DNA of 64,000 bases from Gammaproteobacteria bacterium (GTDB lineage Bacteria > Pseudomonadota > Gammaproteobacteria > VBWC01). The position numbers and the translations under genes were made by a program. Shown piece by piece: positions 54,168-62,131 of this stretch. The notes below the pieces were generated by a model. That model searched no databases, was not told the DNA's origin, and saw only the letters and a program-made list of their open reading frames with translations. The DNA lies in assembly GCA_006218035.1 (NCBI GenBank), contig VBWC01000002.1, positions 124,001-188,000 of the forward strand, given 5' to 3'. Every line of letters begins with the position of its first letter. The stretch's first letter is position 1.

Positions 54168-56420
54168 TCAACGCTGCTTCTTCTTTTTCGTAGAACGGCG
54201 GCGCTTCTTACCAGTCGATTTCGGCTTCTTCGGCGCCTCGTCCAGTGAGAAATCAATCTTCTTTTCGTCAAGATCGACCCGCACGACCTTGACGCGAACC
54301 TTGTCGCCGAGACGGTAAGCGCTGCCAGTGCGCTCACCAGCCATGCGATGTTTGACGGGATCATAGTGATAATAGTCGTTATCCAGCGCGGTTACATGCA
54401 CCAGCCCTTCAACGTATATCTGGTCGAGCTCGACGAAAAACCCGAAGCTGGTGACCGACGTTATGATGCCGTCATATATAGCGCCGACCTTGTCCATCAT
54501 GTACTCGCATTTCAGCCAATCAATGGCATCGCGGGTCGCATCATCTGCGCGGCGCTCGGTCATCGAGCAGTGCTCACCGAAAGCGATCATATCGGCGTGA
54601 TCGTAACGGAAGGTATCGGGTTTTTTGCCGGCCAGCACCTGGCGTATTGCGCGGTGCACCAGCAGATCCGGGTAGCGTCGAATCGGCGAGGTGAAGTGCG
54701 CATACGCCTCGTAAGCCAGACCGAAGTGACCCATGTTCTCCGGGCTGTAAACCGCCTGCGACAAACTGCGCAGCAACACGGTCTGGATAAAATGCGCGTC
54801 CGGCCGACCACGAATCATGCCGAGCAATTCGGCGTAGTGCCTGGGCTCCGGCTTGTGGGCGCCGCCCAGTGTCAGACCGAGTTGGCCGAGTAATTCGCGC
54901 AGATTGGCCAGCTTGTCCGTGTTCGGCCCGCCATGCACACGATACAGCGCCGGCATCTTGTGCTCCAGCAGGAAATCCGCGGCGGCAACGTTCGCCGCAA
55001 TCATGCACTCCTCGATAATCTTGTGCGCATCGTTACGCACGACCGCCTCGATCCTCTTTATCTTGCGCTGCTCGCCGAACACGATACGCGTCTCGGTGGT
55101 ATCGAAATCGATAGTGCCGCGCTCTTCGCGGCGCAGACGAAATGCCTGGTACAGCGCATAAAGCTCATCAAGGTGTGGCGTCAGCAATTTATGGGTACTG
55201 CGCAACGCTGCGTCCTTATCGACGACCATCGCCGCCATTTCTGTATACGTGAGACGCGCATGAGAGCGCATCACACCTTGAAAGAAACGGTAATCAGTGA
55301 CGTTGCCGCTTGCAGAAACGCGCAATTCACAAACCATGCACAGGCGATCGACTGATGGATTCAGTGAGCACAGACCATTTGACAGCTGCGCCGGCAGCAT
55401 TGGAATAACGCGCTCGGGAAAATATACCGAAGTACCGCGCAGACTCGCCTCCCTGTCCAGCGCCGCACCGGGTTTCACATACGAGGACACGTCGGCGATG
55501 GCGACCAGCAAGCGCCATCCCTTGCCCTGTGGCTCGCAAAAAACCGCGTCATCGAAATCCCGGGCGTCCTCACCGTCGATCGTCACCAGAGGCAGTTTTC
55601 TCAGATCTTCGCGCCCCTTCTTGCTGTCCTCGGCAGGTTCCGCGGGAAACTGCTTTGCTTCCTGTGCCACGTCATCCGGCCAGGTATTCGGCAGTTCAAA
55701 CGCACGGATCGCAACGTCGATTTCCATACCGGGCGCCATATGATCGCCGAGCACCTCCACCATGCGCCCGATCGGCTGCGCATGCTTGGTCGGCTGTTCG
55801 ACGATATCGACTACCACAATCTGTCCATCCAGCGCACCGCCGCGGAAATCCGCGGGTACGGCAATATCCTGGCTGATACGTTTATTGCTCGGGATAACGA
55901 CCCCGATACCATGTTCCATATGAAATCGGCCGACAACGCGCTTGTTGTTGCGCTCAAGCACCTCGACGATCGCGCCTTCACGACGCCCGCGGCGATCCAC
56001 GCCGATGACGCGGGCCACGGCACGGTCAGCATGCAATACGGCGCGCATCTGGCGAGCGGATAAAAACAGATCGTCGCCAACTTCATCAGGCACAAGAAAT
56101 CCATAACCATCAGGATGGCCGATGACGCGCCCGCTGACGAGATCCATTTTTGCGACAGGCCCGAATGCATTCTTGCGGTTACGAATAACCTGGCCGGCCC
56201 GCTCCATCGCGTTGAGACGCCGTATCAACGCGTCTTGATCGCGCTCATCGGATATACCGAAATCCGCGGCGAGTTCGTCAAACGTCAGCGGTTGCCCTTT
56301 GGCATCGAGATGTTCGAGGATGTACTCGCGGCTGACAATCGGATGCTCGTACTTGCGAGCTTCCCTATCGGTATGCGGATCGACGACTGGCGTCCCTGAC
56401 TTTTCTGATTTGCGTGACAT
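54168..56420 (-). CDS. rnr: Ribonuclease R
   Basis: Processive 3'-5' exoribonuclease able to degrade structured RNA. Cold-shock domains in the first third, the RNB catalytic domain with DGEDARDFDDAVFCE (acidic metal ligands), then an S1 domain (VGAIYDGIITSVTSFGFFVEL) and a very basic tail (KSTGKKRRRSTKKKKQR). Length 750 residues. First gene of the rnr-rlmB pair. Confidence 0.97.
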   Translation of the reverse strand: MSRKSEKSGTPVVDPHTDREARKYEHPIVSREYILEHLDAKGQPLTFDELAADFGISDERDQDALIRRLNAMERAGQVIRNRKNAFGPVAKMDLVSGRVIGHPDGYGFLVPDEVGDDLFLSARQMRAVLHADRAVARVIGVDRRGRREGAIVEVLERNNKRVVGRFHMEHGIGVVIPSNKRISQDIAVPADFRGGALDGQIVVVDIVEQPTKHAQPIGRMVEVLGDHMAPGMEIDVAIRAFELPNTWPDDVAQEAKQFPAEPAEDSKKGREDLRKLPLVTIDGEDARDFDDAVFCEPQGKGWRLLVAIADVSSYVKPGAALDREASLRGTSVYFPERVIPMLPAQLSNGLCSLNPSVDRLCMVCELRVSASGNVTDYRFFQGVMRSHARLTYTEMAAMVVDKDAALRSTHKLLTPHLDELYALYQAFRLRREERGTIDFDTTETRIVFGEQRKIKRIEAVVRNDAHKIIEECMIAANVAAADFLLEHKMPALYRVHGGPNTDKLANLRELLGQLGLTLGGAHKPEPRHYAELLGMIRGRPDAHFIQTVLLRSLSQAVYSPENMGHFGLAYEAYAHFTSPIRRYPDLLVHRAIRQVLAGKKPDTFRYDHADMIAFGEHCSMTERRADDATRDAIDWLKCEYMMDKVGAIYDGIITSVTSFGFFVELDQIYVEGLVHVTALDNDYYHYDPVKHRMAGERTGSAYRLGDKVRVKVVRVDLDEKKIDFSLDEAPKKPKSTGKKRRRSTKKKKQR

Positions 56421-56474
56421 TCTTTGCGTTTACCCGCGGCAGTGTGTGCCCCGGTATTTTCCTCTACTAATAAA

Positions 56475-56503
56475 TTGACATTGCCCAGTTCACTGGTTAA
56501 AGT
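56475..56503 (+). promoter_or_regulatory. Sigma-70 promoter of tRNA-Leu
   Basis: Perfect -35 TTGACA (56475-56480), 17-nt spacer, -10 TAAAGT (56498-56503), then GCGCGCGC, a GC-rich discriminator usual for stringently controlled stable RNA genes. It lies about 70 nt before the tRNA. Confidence 0.75.
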
Positions 56504-56580
56504 GCGCGCGCTACGATTGCTTGAAATGGCCGATCCCCGGGAATATTAGCGGCTTTTCTGGATTTCTTGTTGTTGTATAT

Positions 56581-56667
56581 GCCGAGGTGGCGGAATTGGT
56601 AGACGCGCTAGCTTCAGGTGCTAGTGGGGGAAACCTCGTGGAGGTTCAAGTCCTCTCCTCGGCACCA
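56581..56667 (+). tRNA. tRNA-Leu(CAG)
   Basis: 87 nt including an encoded CCA. The acceptor stem GCCGAGG pairs with CCTCGGC. The anticodon loop TTCAGGT between CTAGC and GCTAG gives anticodon CAG, reading CUG. The long variable arm (GGGGGAAACCTC) is that of a class II tRNA, and the T loop GGTTCAAGTCC is conserved. Confidence 0.95.
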
Positions 56668-56687
56668 ATTCGAAACAAGATACCCCA

Positions 56688-56705
56688 TTGCGCGATACCG
56701 CGCAA
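56688..56705 (+). terminator. Weak hairpin after tRNA-Leu
   Basis: TTGCGCG-ATAC-CGCGCAA forms a 7-bp stem 20 nt past the tRNA, followed by GCAATTGTTCT, only mildly T-rich. Possibly the tRNA terminator. Confidence 0.35.
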
Positions 56706-57030
56706 GCAATTGTTCTAAAAAAGAAATACTTGTCTCTTGAGGGCCAACCCGGCAGCATCTCTTTGCTGCAGATCCCTACGCGCTGGCCCGCCAGATCAAG
56801 CACCACTATGCCAGACGGAGCATCACGCGAAAATGACGCCCGCTGAATCGGCGTCCGCAGTTGCGCGCGCTTTCAGTATCGCTTTTTGCATGATAGCGGA
56901 CCAACCCCGCGCTAAAGAAAATCATCGGCAACACGCACTAACTGCGTCGGGGCTTGACCCGGTTTCCTGCTCTAACGCGACATACCGATATCGCCAACTA
57001 CGCAGTTCGGTCCCACACACTACTGCGCAG
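56706..57030. other. Non-coding stretch between tRNA-Leu and the mamZ-like gene
   Basis: A 106-codon frame is open across 56737-57057 but shows no family motif, has odd composition (Ser/Ala/Arg-rich) and runs into the inverted repeat, so I do not call it a gene. No integrase or repeat of the tRNA 3' end seen. Confidence 0.4.
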
Positions 57031-57064
57031 ATGATTTTCAATCTCATTAAGGATTGAAAATCAT
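57031..57064. promoter_or_regulatory. 13-bp inverted repeat with Fur-box-like sequence
   Basis: ATGATTTTCAATC (57031-57043) and GATTGAAAATCAT (57052-57064) are perfect inverted repeats around TCATTAAG. Each arm contains GAAAATCATT or its complement, 9 of 10 matches to GATAATCATT of the Fur box. It lies about 180 nt before the mamZ-like start. No T-run, so an operator is more likely than a terminator. Confidence 0.5.
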
Positions 57065-57077
57065 TGCGTTACCCTGA

Positions 57078-57095
57078 AACAAGAGTGTTCTTGTT
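57078..57095. promoter_or_regulatory. Second inverted repeat upstream of the mamZ-like gene
   Basis: AACAAGA-GTGT-TCTTGTT (57078-57095) is a perfect 7-bp inverted repeat 13 nt past the Fur-like repeat. A second regulator-binding site is possible. A weak promoter TTCTTG / TAGACT (spacer 17) overlaps it. Confidence 0.4.
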
Positions 57096-57242
57096 ACGGA
57101 TTTTCTCATGTAGACTTTGCAAACGTTTGGTGTCGATGTCGACCTGCGAACGCGCTGAGTAGCCAGTTCCAGCGTTGCCTTGTTTTCGGTCGGACACATG
57201 TCGGTGCGTGTAACCGGGCAACCATTTAAGTAGAAGAATAAA

Positions 57243-59330
57243 GTGACTGAACGGCCAATCGAAAAACATCATTGGAACACAGTTTTCCTGCTGTCGGCGA
57301 TATCGACCGTCTGCATGACGCTGGTCGTCGGTATACAGCCGCTGTTTCTCGATCGAATTCTCGAGATTCCGTTCGAATCTGCCGGCGCGGTTAACGCGAG
57401 CGTACAGATCGCTGCGGAAATCGGCAGTCTTTTGCTGATTGGAATTCTCGGTTACTTGTCGGATCGCATCGGTCGCAAACCGATTATCGTGTTCGGTTTT
57501 CTGACAACGGCGCTCGGTGCTTTCTTCATGCCGCTCAGCCTGCCACTCGGCACGGTACTTGGTCTCGGCGCACTGACCTTCTATTACCTGACGCGCATCA
57601 TCATGTCGCTGGGCAGTTGTGCATATGGGCCGCAGCTCTGGACACTGGCGGGTGATTACACCAACGCCGAGAACCGCACATCACTGGTCGCCAAGACCAC
57701 CTTCATGACGGTATTCGGCGGCACAATCGTTTACGCGATTCTAATGCGTCTGCCGCAGCAGGGTGACAGCGGCCTGATGATACTGCTTGCGTTACCGTTC
57801 ATCGTCGCACTCGCAGGCGCGTGGCTGGCAAAACACCAGCTTGTCGAAGTTGCGCCGCGGCTGGAAGAGGAAGGCATTCCGTGGCGACGCGTCTTTAAGC
57901 TGGTTGCCAGCGAACCCAAGATGCATTTGACGTTCGCCACCGCGTTTTATTCACGCAGCGATATGGTGTTCGTCAGCCTGTTCGTAATGATGTGGTGCAT
58001 CTACTTCGCGGATCTCGATGGCCTGACGCGCGAACAGGCAGCCGCGCAGGCAGGAACATTGATTGCCTTTGGCGGCGCCACAATACTACTCTCTATTCCG
58101 GTCTGGGCCGCGTTCATCCGCCGCTATGGTCGCGTCGCATCAATCGCCGTGGGCCTTAGCCTTTCGGGCGTGGGCTTTGTTTCCCTGGTATTCATCGACA
58201 GTCCATTCGAAGGATATATCTATATTCCGACGATCATGATTGCACTGGGTCAGGCCGGTTGCTTGATCGCTCCGCAGATACTGACCATAGAGCTCGCTCC
58301 CAAGGACCTGATGGGATCGGTGCTCGGATTCTTTTATTTCGTCGGCGGCCTGGGCATCGTGTTTTTGGTTCAAGCCGGCGGTTTTTATTTCGATACGATC
58401 GGTCCGCACGCGCCGTTTATGCTGATCGGTACCGGCAATCTGCTGATATCGGTGTACGGCTACTGGCTTTGGAGAGCCGAAGTCCGTGGCACTTCGCTGA
58501 TAACCGCAGACAAAAGCGGATTCAAACCGCTGGTGTTTATGCTGTGCCTGCTGCCGTTCGTCTGGTTCCTGGGGCGTCTGTTCGTCACGCACGCAATCCC
58601 GAACAATGACATCGATAACCTACCGGTCGGTTATCAGCAACGTTATCTGGGCGATTGGGCGCTGTACCTGCTCATTGTTTCACTCGCGTTGCGACCGTTT
58701 CGCGAAATGACCGGAGTCAACAAGATTGCACGTTATTCGCGGATGCTCGGCCTGTTTGCGTTTTTCTACGCCTGTTTGCACGTGGTCAACTACGTATGGT
58801 TCGAATTCGGTTTCCACTGGGTCAATATCTGGAATGATATCGTTGACCGGCCGGCAATTACCGTCGGCATCATCGCCTTCCTGATGCTAATCCCCTTGGC
58901 GGCAACGTCGACTAACGAGATGGTCAGAAAACTCGGCGGCAAGCGCTGGAAGGCGCTGCACCGCACGGTATATATCATCGATTTATTGGTGATACTGCAT
59001 TTCGTGCTGGTTACCGACCGGCATTATTTCCTCCCGGCGTTGATGGGGGCCGCCGTCGTGATGTTGCTTGGCTACCGGCTACGCAAGAGCCGCGGTTATC
59101 AGGGCCATGGCGTGCGCCATCTTTTCGAACACTGGTTGCTTGAGATCCGGCCCGATCTGTCCGCCGGAGGCAAGGTACATGTCAGCACCGCGCCGCCGCC
59201 CAAGCCGGAACCGACTGATGACTATTTCGAAATTCGGCCGATTCTCGAACAGATGGACGAAGACGTGACGCCACGAACGAAACGGCGCAGAAGAGCACCG
59301 CGAGCGCCTGAAGAAGCGACCGAATCATAG
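57243..59330 (+). CDS. mamZ: MamZ-like protein: MFS transporter fused to ferric-reductase-like heme domain
   Basis: 695 residues from a GTG start. Residues 1 to about 410 are a 12-helix major-facilitator transporter (signature GYLSDRIGRKPIIV). From about 420 to 625 a second membrane domain matches MsrQ/YedZ: ARYSRMLGLFAFFYACLH and LHRTVYIIDLLVILHF, with H513, H573 and H586. The 60/13 spacing equals that of the heme histidines of E. coli MsrQ as I recall them (H91, H151, H164). This fusion is the architecture of magnetosome protein MamZ, thought to handle iron transport and redox for magnetite formation. The C-terminal tail is cytoplasmic and basic. The next gene encodes a magnetochrome, supporting the call. 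Confidence 0.82.
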   Translation: MTERPIEKHHWNTVFLLSAISTVCMTLVVGIQPLFLDRILEIPFESAGAVNASVQIAAEIGSLLLIGILGYLSDRIGRKPIIVFGFLTTALGAFFMPLSLPLGTVLGLGALTFYYLTRIIMSLGSCAYGPQLWTLAGDYTNAENRTSLVAKTTFMTVFGGTIVYAILMRLPQQGDSGLMILLALPFIVALAGAWLAKHQLVEVAPRLEEEGIPWRRVFKLVASEPKMHLTFATAFYSRSDMVFVSLFVMMWCIYFADLDGLTREQAAAQAGTLIAFGGATILLSIPVWAAFIRRYGRVASIAVGLSLSGVGFVSLVFIDSPFEGYIYIPTIMIALGQAGCLIAPQILTIELAPKDLMGSVLGFFYFVGGLGIVFLVQAGGFYFDTIGPHAPFMLIGTGNLLISVYGYWLWRAEVRGTSLITADKSGFKPLVFMLCLLPFVWFLGRLFVTHAIPNNDIDNLPVGYQQRYLGDWALYLLIVSLALRPFREMTGVNKIARYSRMLGLFAFFYACLHVVNYVWFEFGFHWVNIWNDIVDRPAITVGIIAFLMLIPLAATSTNEMVRKLGGKRWKALHRTVYIIDLLVILHFVLVTDRHYFLPALMGAAVVMLLGYRLRKSRGYQGHGVRHLFEHWLLEIRPDLSAGGKVHVSTAPPPKPEPTDDYFEIRPILEQMDEDVTPRTKRRRRAPRAPEEATES

Positions 59331-59372
59331 TGTCAAAGTTCACCGACAACCAGCGCACGTGACAGGCGGATC

Positions 59373-59849
59373 ATGACCAAACATGAATGGATAATGGCCG
59401 CAGGTATTGGCTTTCTTGTCGCGCTGATCGGCATCGCGCTGCTTCCGGATCATATATGGGAAGATGAAGGTTACGATGACGCACCCGCAATCGTCGCTGG
59501 CACGCCGGCACCGCATCGTGATGGACGGGAAAACATGGCGTGCGGCACCTGTCATCGCATCCTGATACCGGAAAACGCTGCTAACATGCGCCTGCCGCTG
59601 GCAACCAGCCGCGCGGCACCGCCGATAGTGGCCGGTGTTCCGGCGCCGCATGCTGACGGCAGAGAAAGAATGGTCTGTGAAACCTGCCATCAGATCCTGA
59701 TCCGCAGCCCGGTCGGGCACAATCCGAATATGCCCCCGATACGACAGGCCGTGCCCGCCATTATGTCCGGCACCCCGGCACCACATCGTGACGGGCGGGA
59801 GAAAATGGTCTGCGCTTCCTGCCACAGGATTATCGTTCCGGGACAGTGA
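59373..59849 (+). CDS. Membrane-anchored triple magnetochrome cytochrome (MamX/MamT-like)
   Basis: 158 residues. One N-terminal membrane helix (about 8-24), then three repeats with CxxCH heme sites at C57-C60-H61, C102-C105-H106 and C147-C150-H151, exactly 45 residues apart. Each is preceded by PAPHxDGRE, the magnetochrome (MCR) pattern known from MamE, MamP, MamT and MamX, which bind c-type heme and act in magnetosome iron redox. Those proteins usually carry two MCR units; three is unusual. It lies 42 nt after the mamZ-like gene and is probably co-transcribed. No PDZ or protease domain. Confidence 0.85.
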   Translation: MTKHEWIMAAGIGFLVALIGIALLPDHIWEDEGYDDAPAIVAGTPAPHRDGRENMACGTCHRILIPENAANMRLPLATSRAAPPIVAGVPAPHADGRERMVCETCHQILIRSPVGHNPNMPPIRQAVPAIMSGTPAPHRDGREKMVCASCHRIIVPGQ

Positions 59850-60632
59850 CGCGGGCTCTTTACGGCTTGTAAAACAGCACGCACGCTCCATCAAGCCTCT
59901 GGCAGACCCCCGAGACAAGCGAACACAGAGTTGCTTGACCGACTCTGACGGCGCCCGGGTTTCACCGGCACCCAGCCGTACTCGACCTCGCCGGCAAGAC
60001 GCATCCTTCCGCTCCGACGACGCCTCCTGGTTTACCTTCGAAAATCAATCTCGCAGCGGCCCGCAATGCACCTGGTCTTGCGCCGAAAACTCGCCCCGAC
60101 AGCTGGGTCAACCTGACCATGCCCGAAACCGAATCAACTTCTTGACGTCGGGCAACCGGATATCGCAGAAAACCCGAACATCGATCTAACCATACATGAC
60201 GCCAGCGCGAAAGTGCTCGTAATCCGGTTGGTTCAGGCCGATAAACATCCACTGCAGCATTCTCCACCGGAGGCGGCTTTCAAACCTCAACACCTCTACC
60301 AGCCCTGCAGCAGGGGTCCCGCCGCCAGATCGGAGACACCGGTGTCGCTCGGCGCTATCAATAAGGGGAAATATCGTGGACCCGAGCCGGAACCTCTGGG
60401 GCGACAGTGCCAACCAGCCGGTTACACAAATAAGAACGGTGCGGAAACGCCCCCGACCGTCGAACGCAAGAAATATGAAATTTTTTCAATGCGTTACGCC
60501 GCATACCGTTTTTGCCAATTCAAGTAGCGTTTAAGACCGGCCGATACCCCAATCAAGGGCAGCCGTGCCTGACTTTCACATTGTAGTCATCACCGCGACA
60601 GCGCCGAGCCACATCCTCCGAGTAGGCAGCCG
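59850..60632. other. 783-nt stretch without a recognised gene
   Basis: Several short frames on both strands but none with a convincing start, motif or neighbour. No tRNA, clear terminator or insertion sequence. It separates the magnetochrome gene from the secreted-protein genes. Confidence 0.4.
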
Positions 60633-61787
60633 ATGTTGACATGCGTACACACCTCCACGGACGGACGAAGAAAACAGATCTTGGCAGGACACCTGGTGTT
60701 CTTACTTGCCGGGCTATGGCTGTTGACAGGCCTTATTAGCGCAGCGCACGCCGCTACCTTCACATTTAATTTCGCCTCCGTCTCTGGCGCATCCACTGTA
60801 GGCGAAGCCAGTCAGACCTGCGGCCGCTTCGGCAGTAACAACTGCGAAATGGAGAGTGGCAGCAGCCCGGATGGACAGTCTTCGACCCCGACCGACTGGC
60901 TGAACCAGATTGTCACGATCGGCGGCGTCAAATACTGGCATATGGTCGTCGGCGACCCGCTGGACGGCTTCGCGCTGGAATACTATATCCAGCACGGCAC
61001 GGTCAACCCCGACTATGCCAGCAATGCCGATTTCATCGCCGGCAACTTTGGCTCGAACAAGGTGGGTGACGGCGCCGGCTGGATTCCGTTCGACTTCGAC
61101 CAGGGCTTTTCAACCTCCGGCTCCGGATGCTGGCGTACCATCGGCGTCGCCTGTCGACCGCTGGGCCATAACCCGGAGATACAGGCCAACGGCTATCAAA
61201 ACCCGACCAAGGTCGCGATGAAGCAGATCACGTTCGATTCCGAGCTGACCTTCGATTTCGAGAAGAGCGAGATCGCCGAGAAACCGAAGATCACCCAGAT
61301 CGTGGCGAACAGCGAGATAACGCTGGAGTTCAAGGCCGATATGAGTGCCGGCAACCACTCGTCGATGGGCGCGGTGTTACCCACCAGCAGCAATATCACC
61401 GACCCGCAGGTCTTTGTGAACCGGCTGATCCACGCCGACGGTAACCCGCCGCAACCACCGGGTCAGGACTCGGTACTGGGCCTTTATGATTTCGATTACG
61501 CCCACGATGCCGTCAACACGGTGCGCACCGCAGGCCAGTACACCTTTACCCCGGGCCTGGGCTGGTCGACCTCGCGGCCGAACATCACCTACCGCAGCCG
61601 CGTCGCCGATTTCAATAGCTGGGGCATCGGCAGCGGCAAGATCTACGACAAGGGCACCTATGCCTACATAGGCGGCGCCGGGCTTAACCTCGACCTGGTC
61701 AAATGGGAGGAGTTCATGGACCCCGCCCAGAACCCCTGCGGTGGCGATCCGTGGTGCGGCACAACTCCCGGCGCCATGCCACAGTAG
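60633..61787 (+). CDS. Secreted protein of unknown family
   Basis: 384 residues. A basic start and hydrophobic segment (LVFLLAGLWLLTGLISAAHA) form a Sec signal peptide; the mature chain begins ATFTFNF. Rich in Gly, Ser, Asn and aromatic residues, predicted beta-rich, with Cys pairs (CGRFGSNNC, CWRTIGVAC, CGGDPWC) that could form disulfides. I recognise no domain and no C-terminal sorting signal. It stands alone; start codon uncertain. Confidence 0.7.
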   Translation: MLTCVHTSTDGRRKQILAGHLVFLLAGLWLLTGLISAAHAATFTFNFASVSGASTVGEASQTCGRFGSNNCEMESGSSPDGQSSTPTDWLNQIVTIGGVKYWHMVVGDPLDGFALEYYIQHGTVNPDYASNADFIAGNFGSNKVGDGAGWIPFDFDQGFSTSGSGCWRTIGVACRPLGHNPEIQANGYQNPTKVAMKQITFDSELTFDFEKSEIAEKPKITQIVANSEITLEFKADMSAGNHSSMGAVLPTSSNITDPQVFVNRLIHADGNPPQPPGQDSVLGLYDFDYAHDAVNTVRTAGQYTFTPGLGWSTSRPNITYRSRVADFNSWGIGSGKIYDKGTYAYIGGAGLNLDLVKWEEFMDPAQNPCGGDPWCGTTPGAMPQ

Positions 61788-62131
61788 GCCGATACCACGT
61801 ATTCAAGCACTGTCGCCGATTGAAATTCTTGCGCGCTACCAGCACGGTAGCGAATGTGACCGAGTTAAAGTTTTGACGCTTTTCGGCCGATAGATTCACT
61901 GAGAGTGGGTGTAAGCAGTACTCACCTTTCCCGGCCCTGACGGGCTGATCCCCACGGGGATAGTACGAGTTCCGGAGACATCCGACGGGCACGCCAACAC
62001 CGGCGCCCGCAGAAGGTCACCAGCAAGATCCAGCGTATGGAAACCAATCGGTGGTGCAGGGATGCAGCGGTACGTAAACGGATCGCGGTAGCAAACTGCG
62101 ATTCATGTTTAAGGGCTAACACCAAGCGCGC
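61788..62131. other. 344-nt leader upstream of the FN3 protein gene
   Basis: No gene. GC-rich, with small hairpins such as ATCGC...GCGAT near 62083-62103, close to the next start. A riboswitch was considered but no motif could be matched. Confidence 0.3.

Noticed and set aside
56737-57057. 106-codon frame between tRNA-Leu and the mamZ-like gene
   Set aside because: No motif, poor start context, and overlaps the inverted repeat.
57031-57064. Rho-independent terminator
   Set aside because: The stem is A/T-rich and no T-run follows on either strand; an operator is more likely.
61788-62131. c-di-GMP (GEMM) riboswitch upstream of the FN3 protein
   Set aside because: I could not find the conserved GEMM core by eye.
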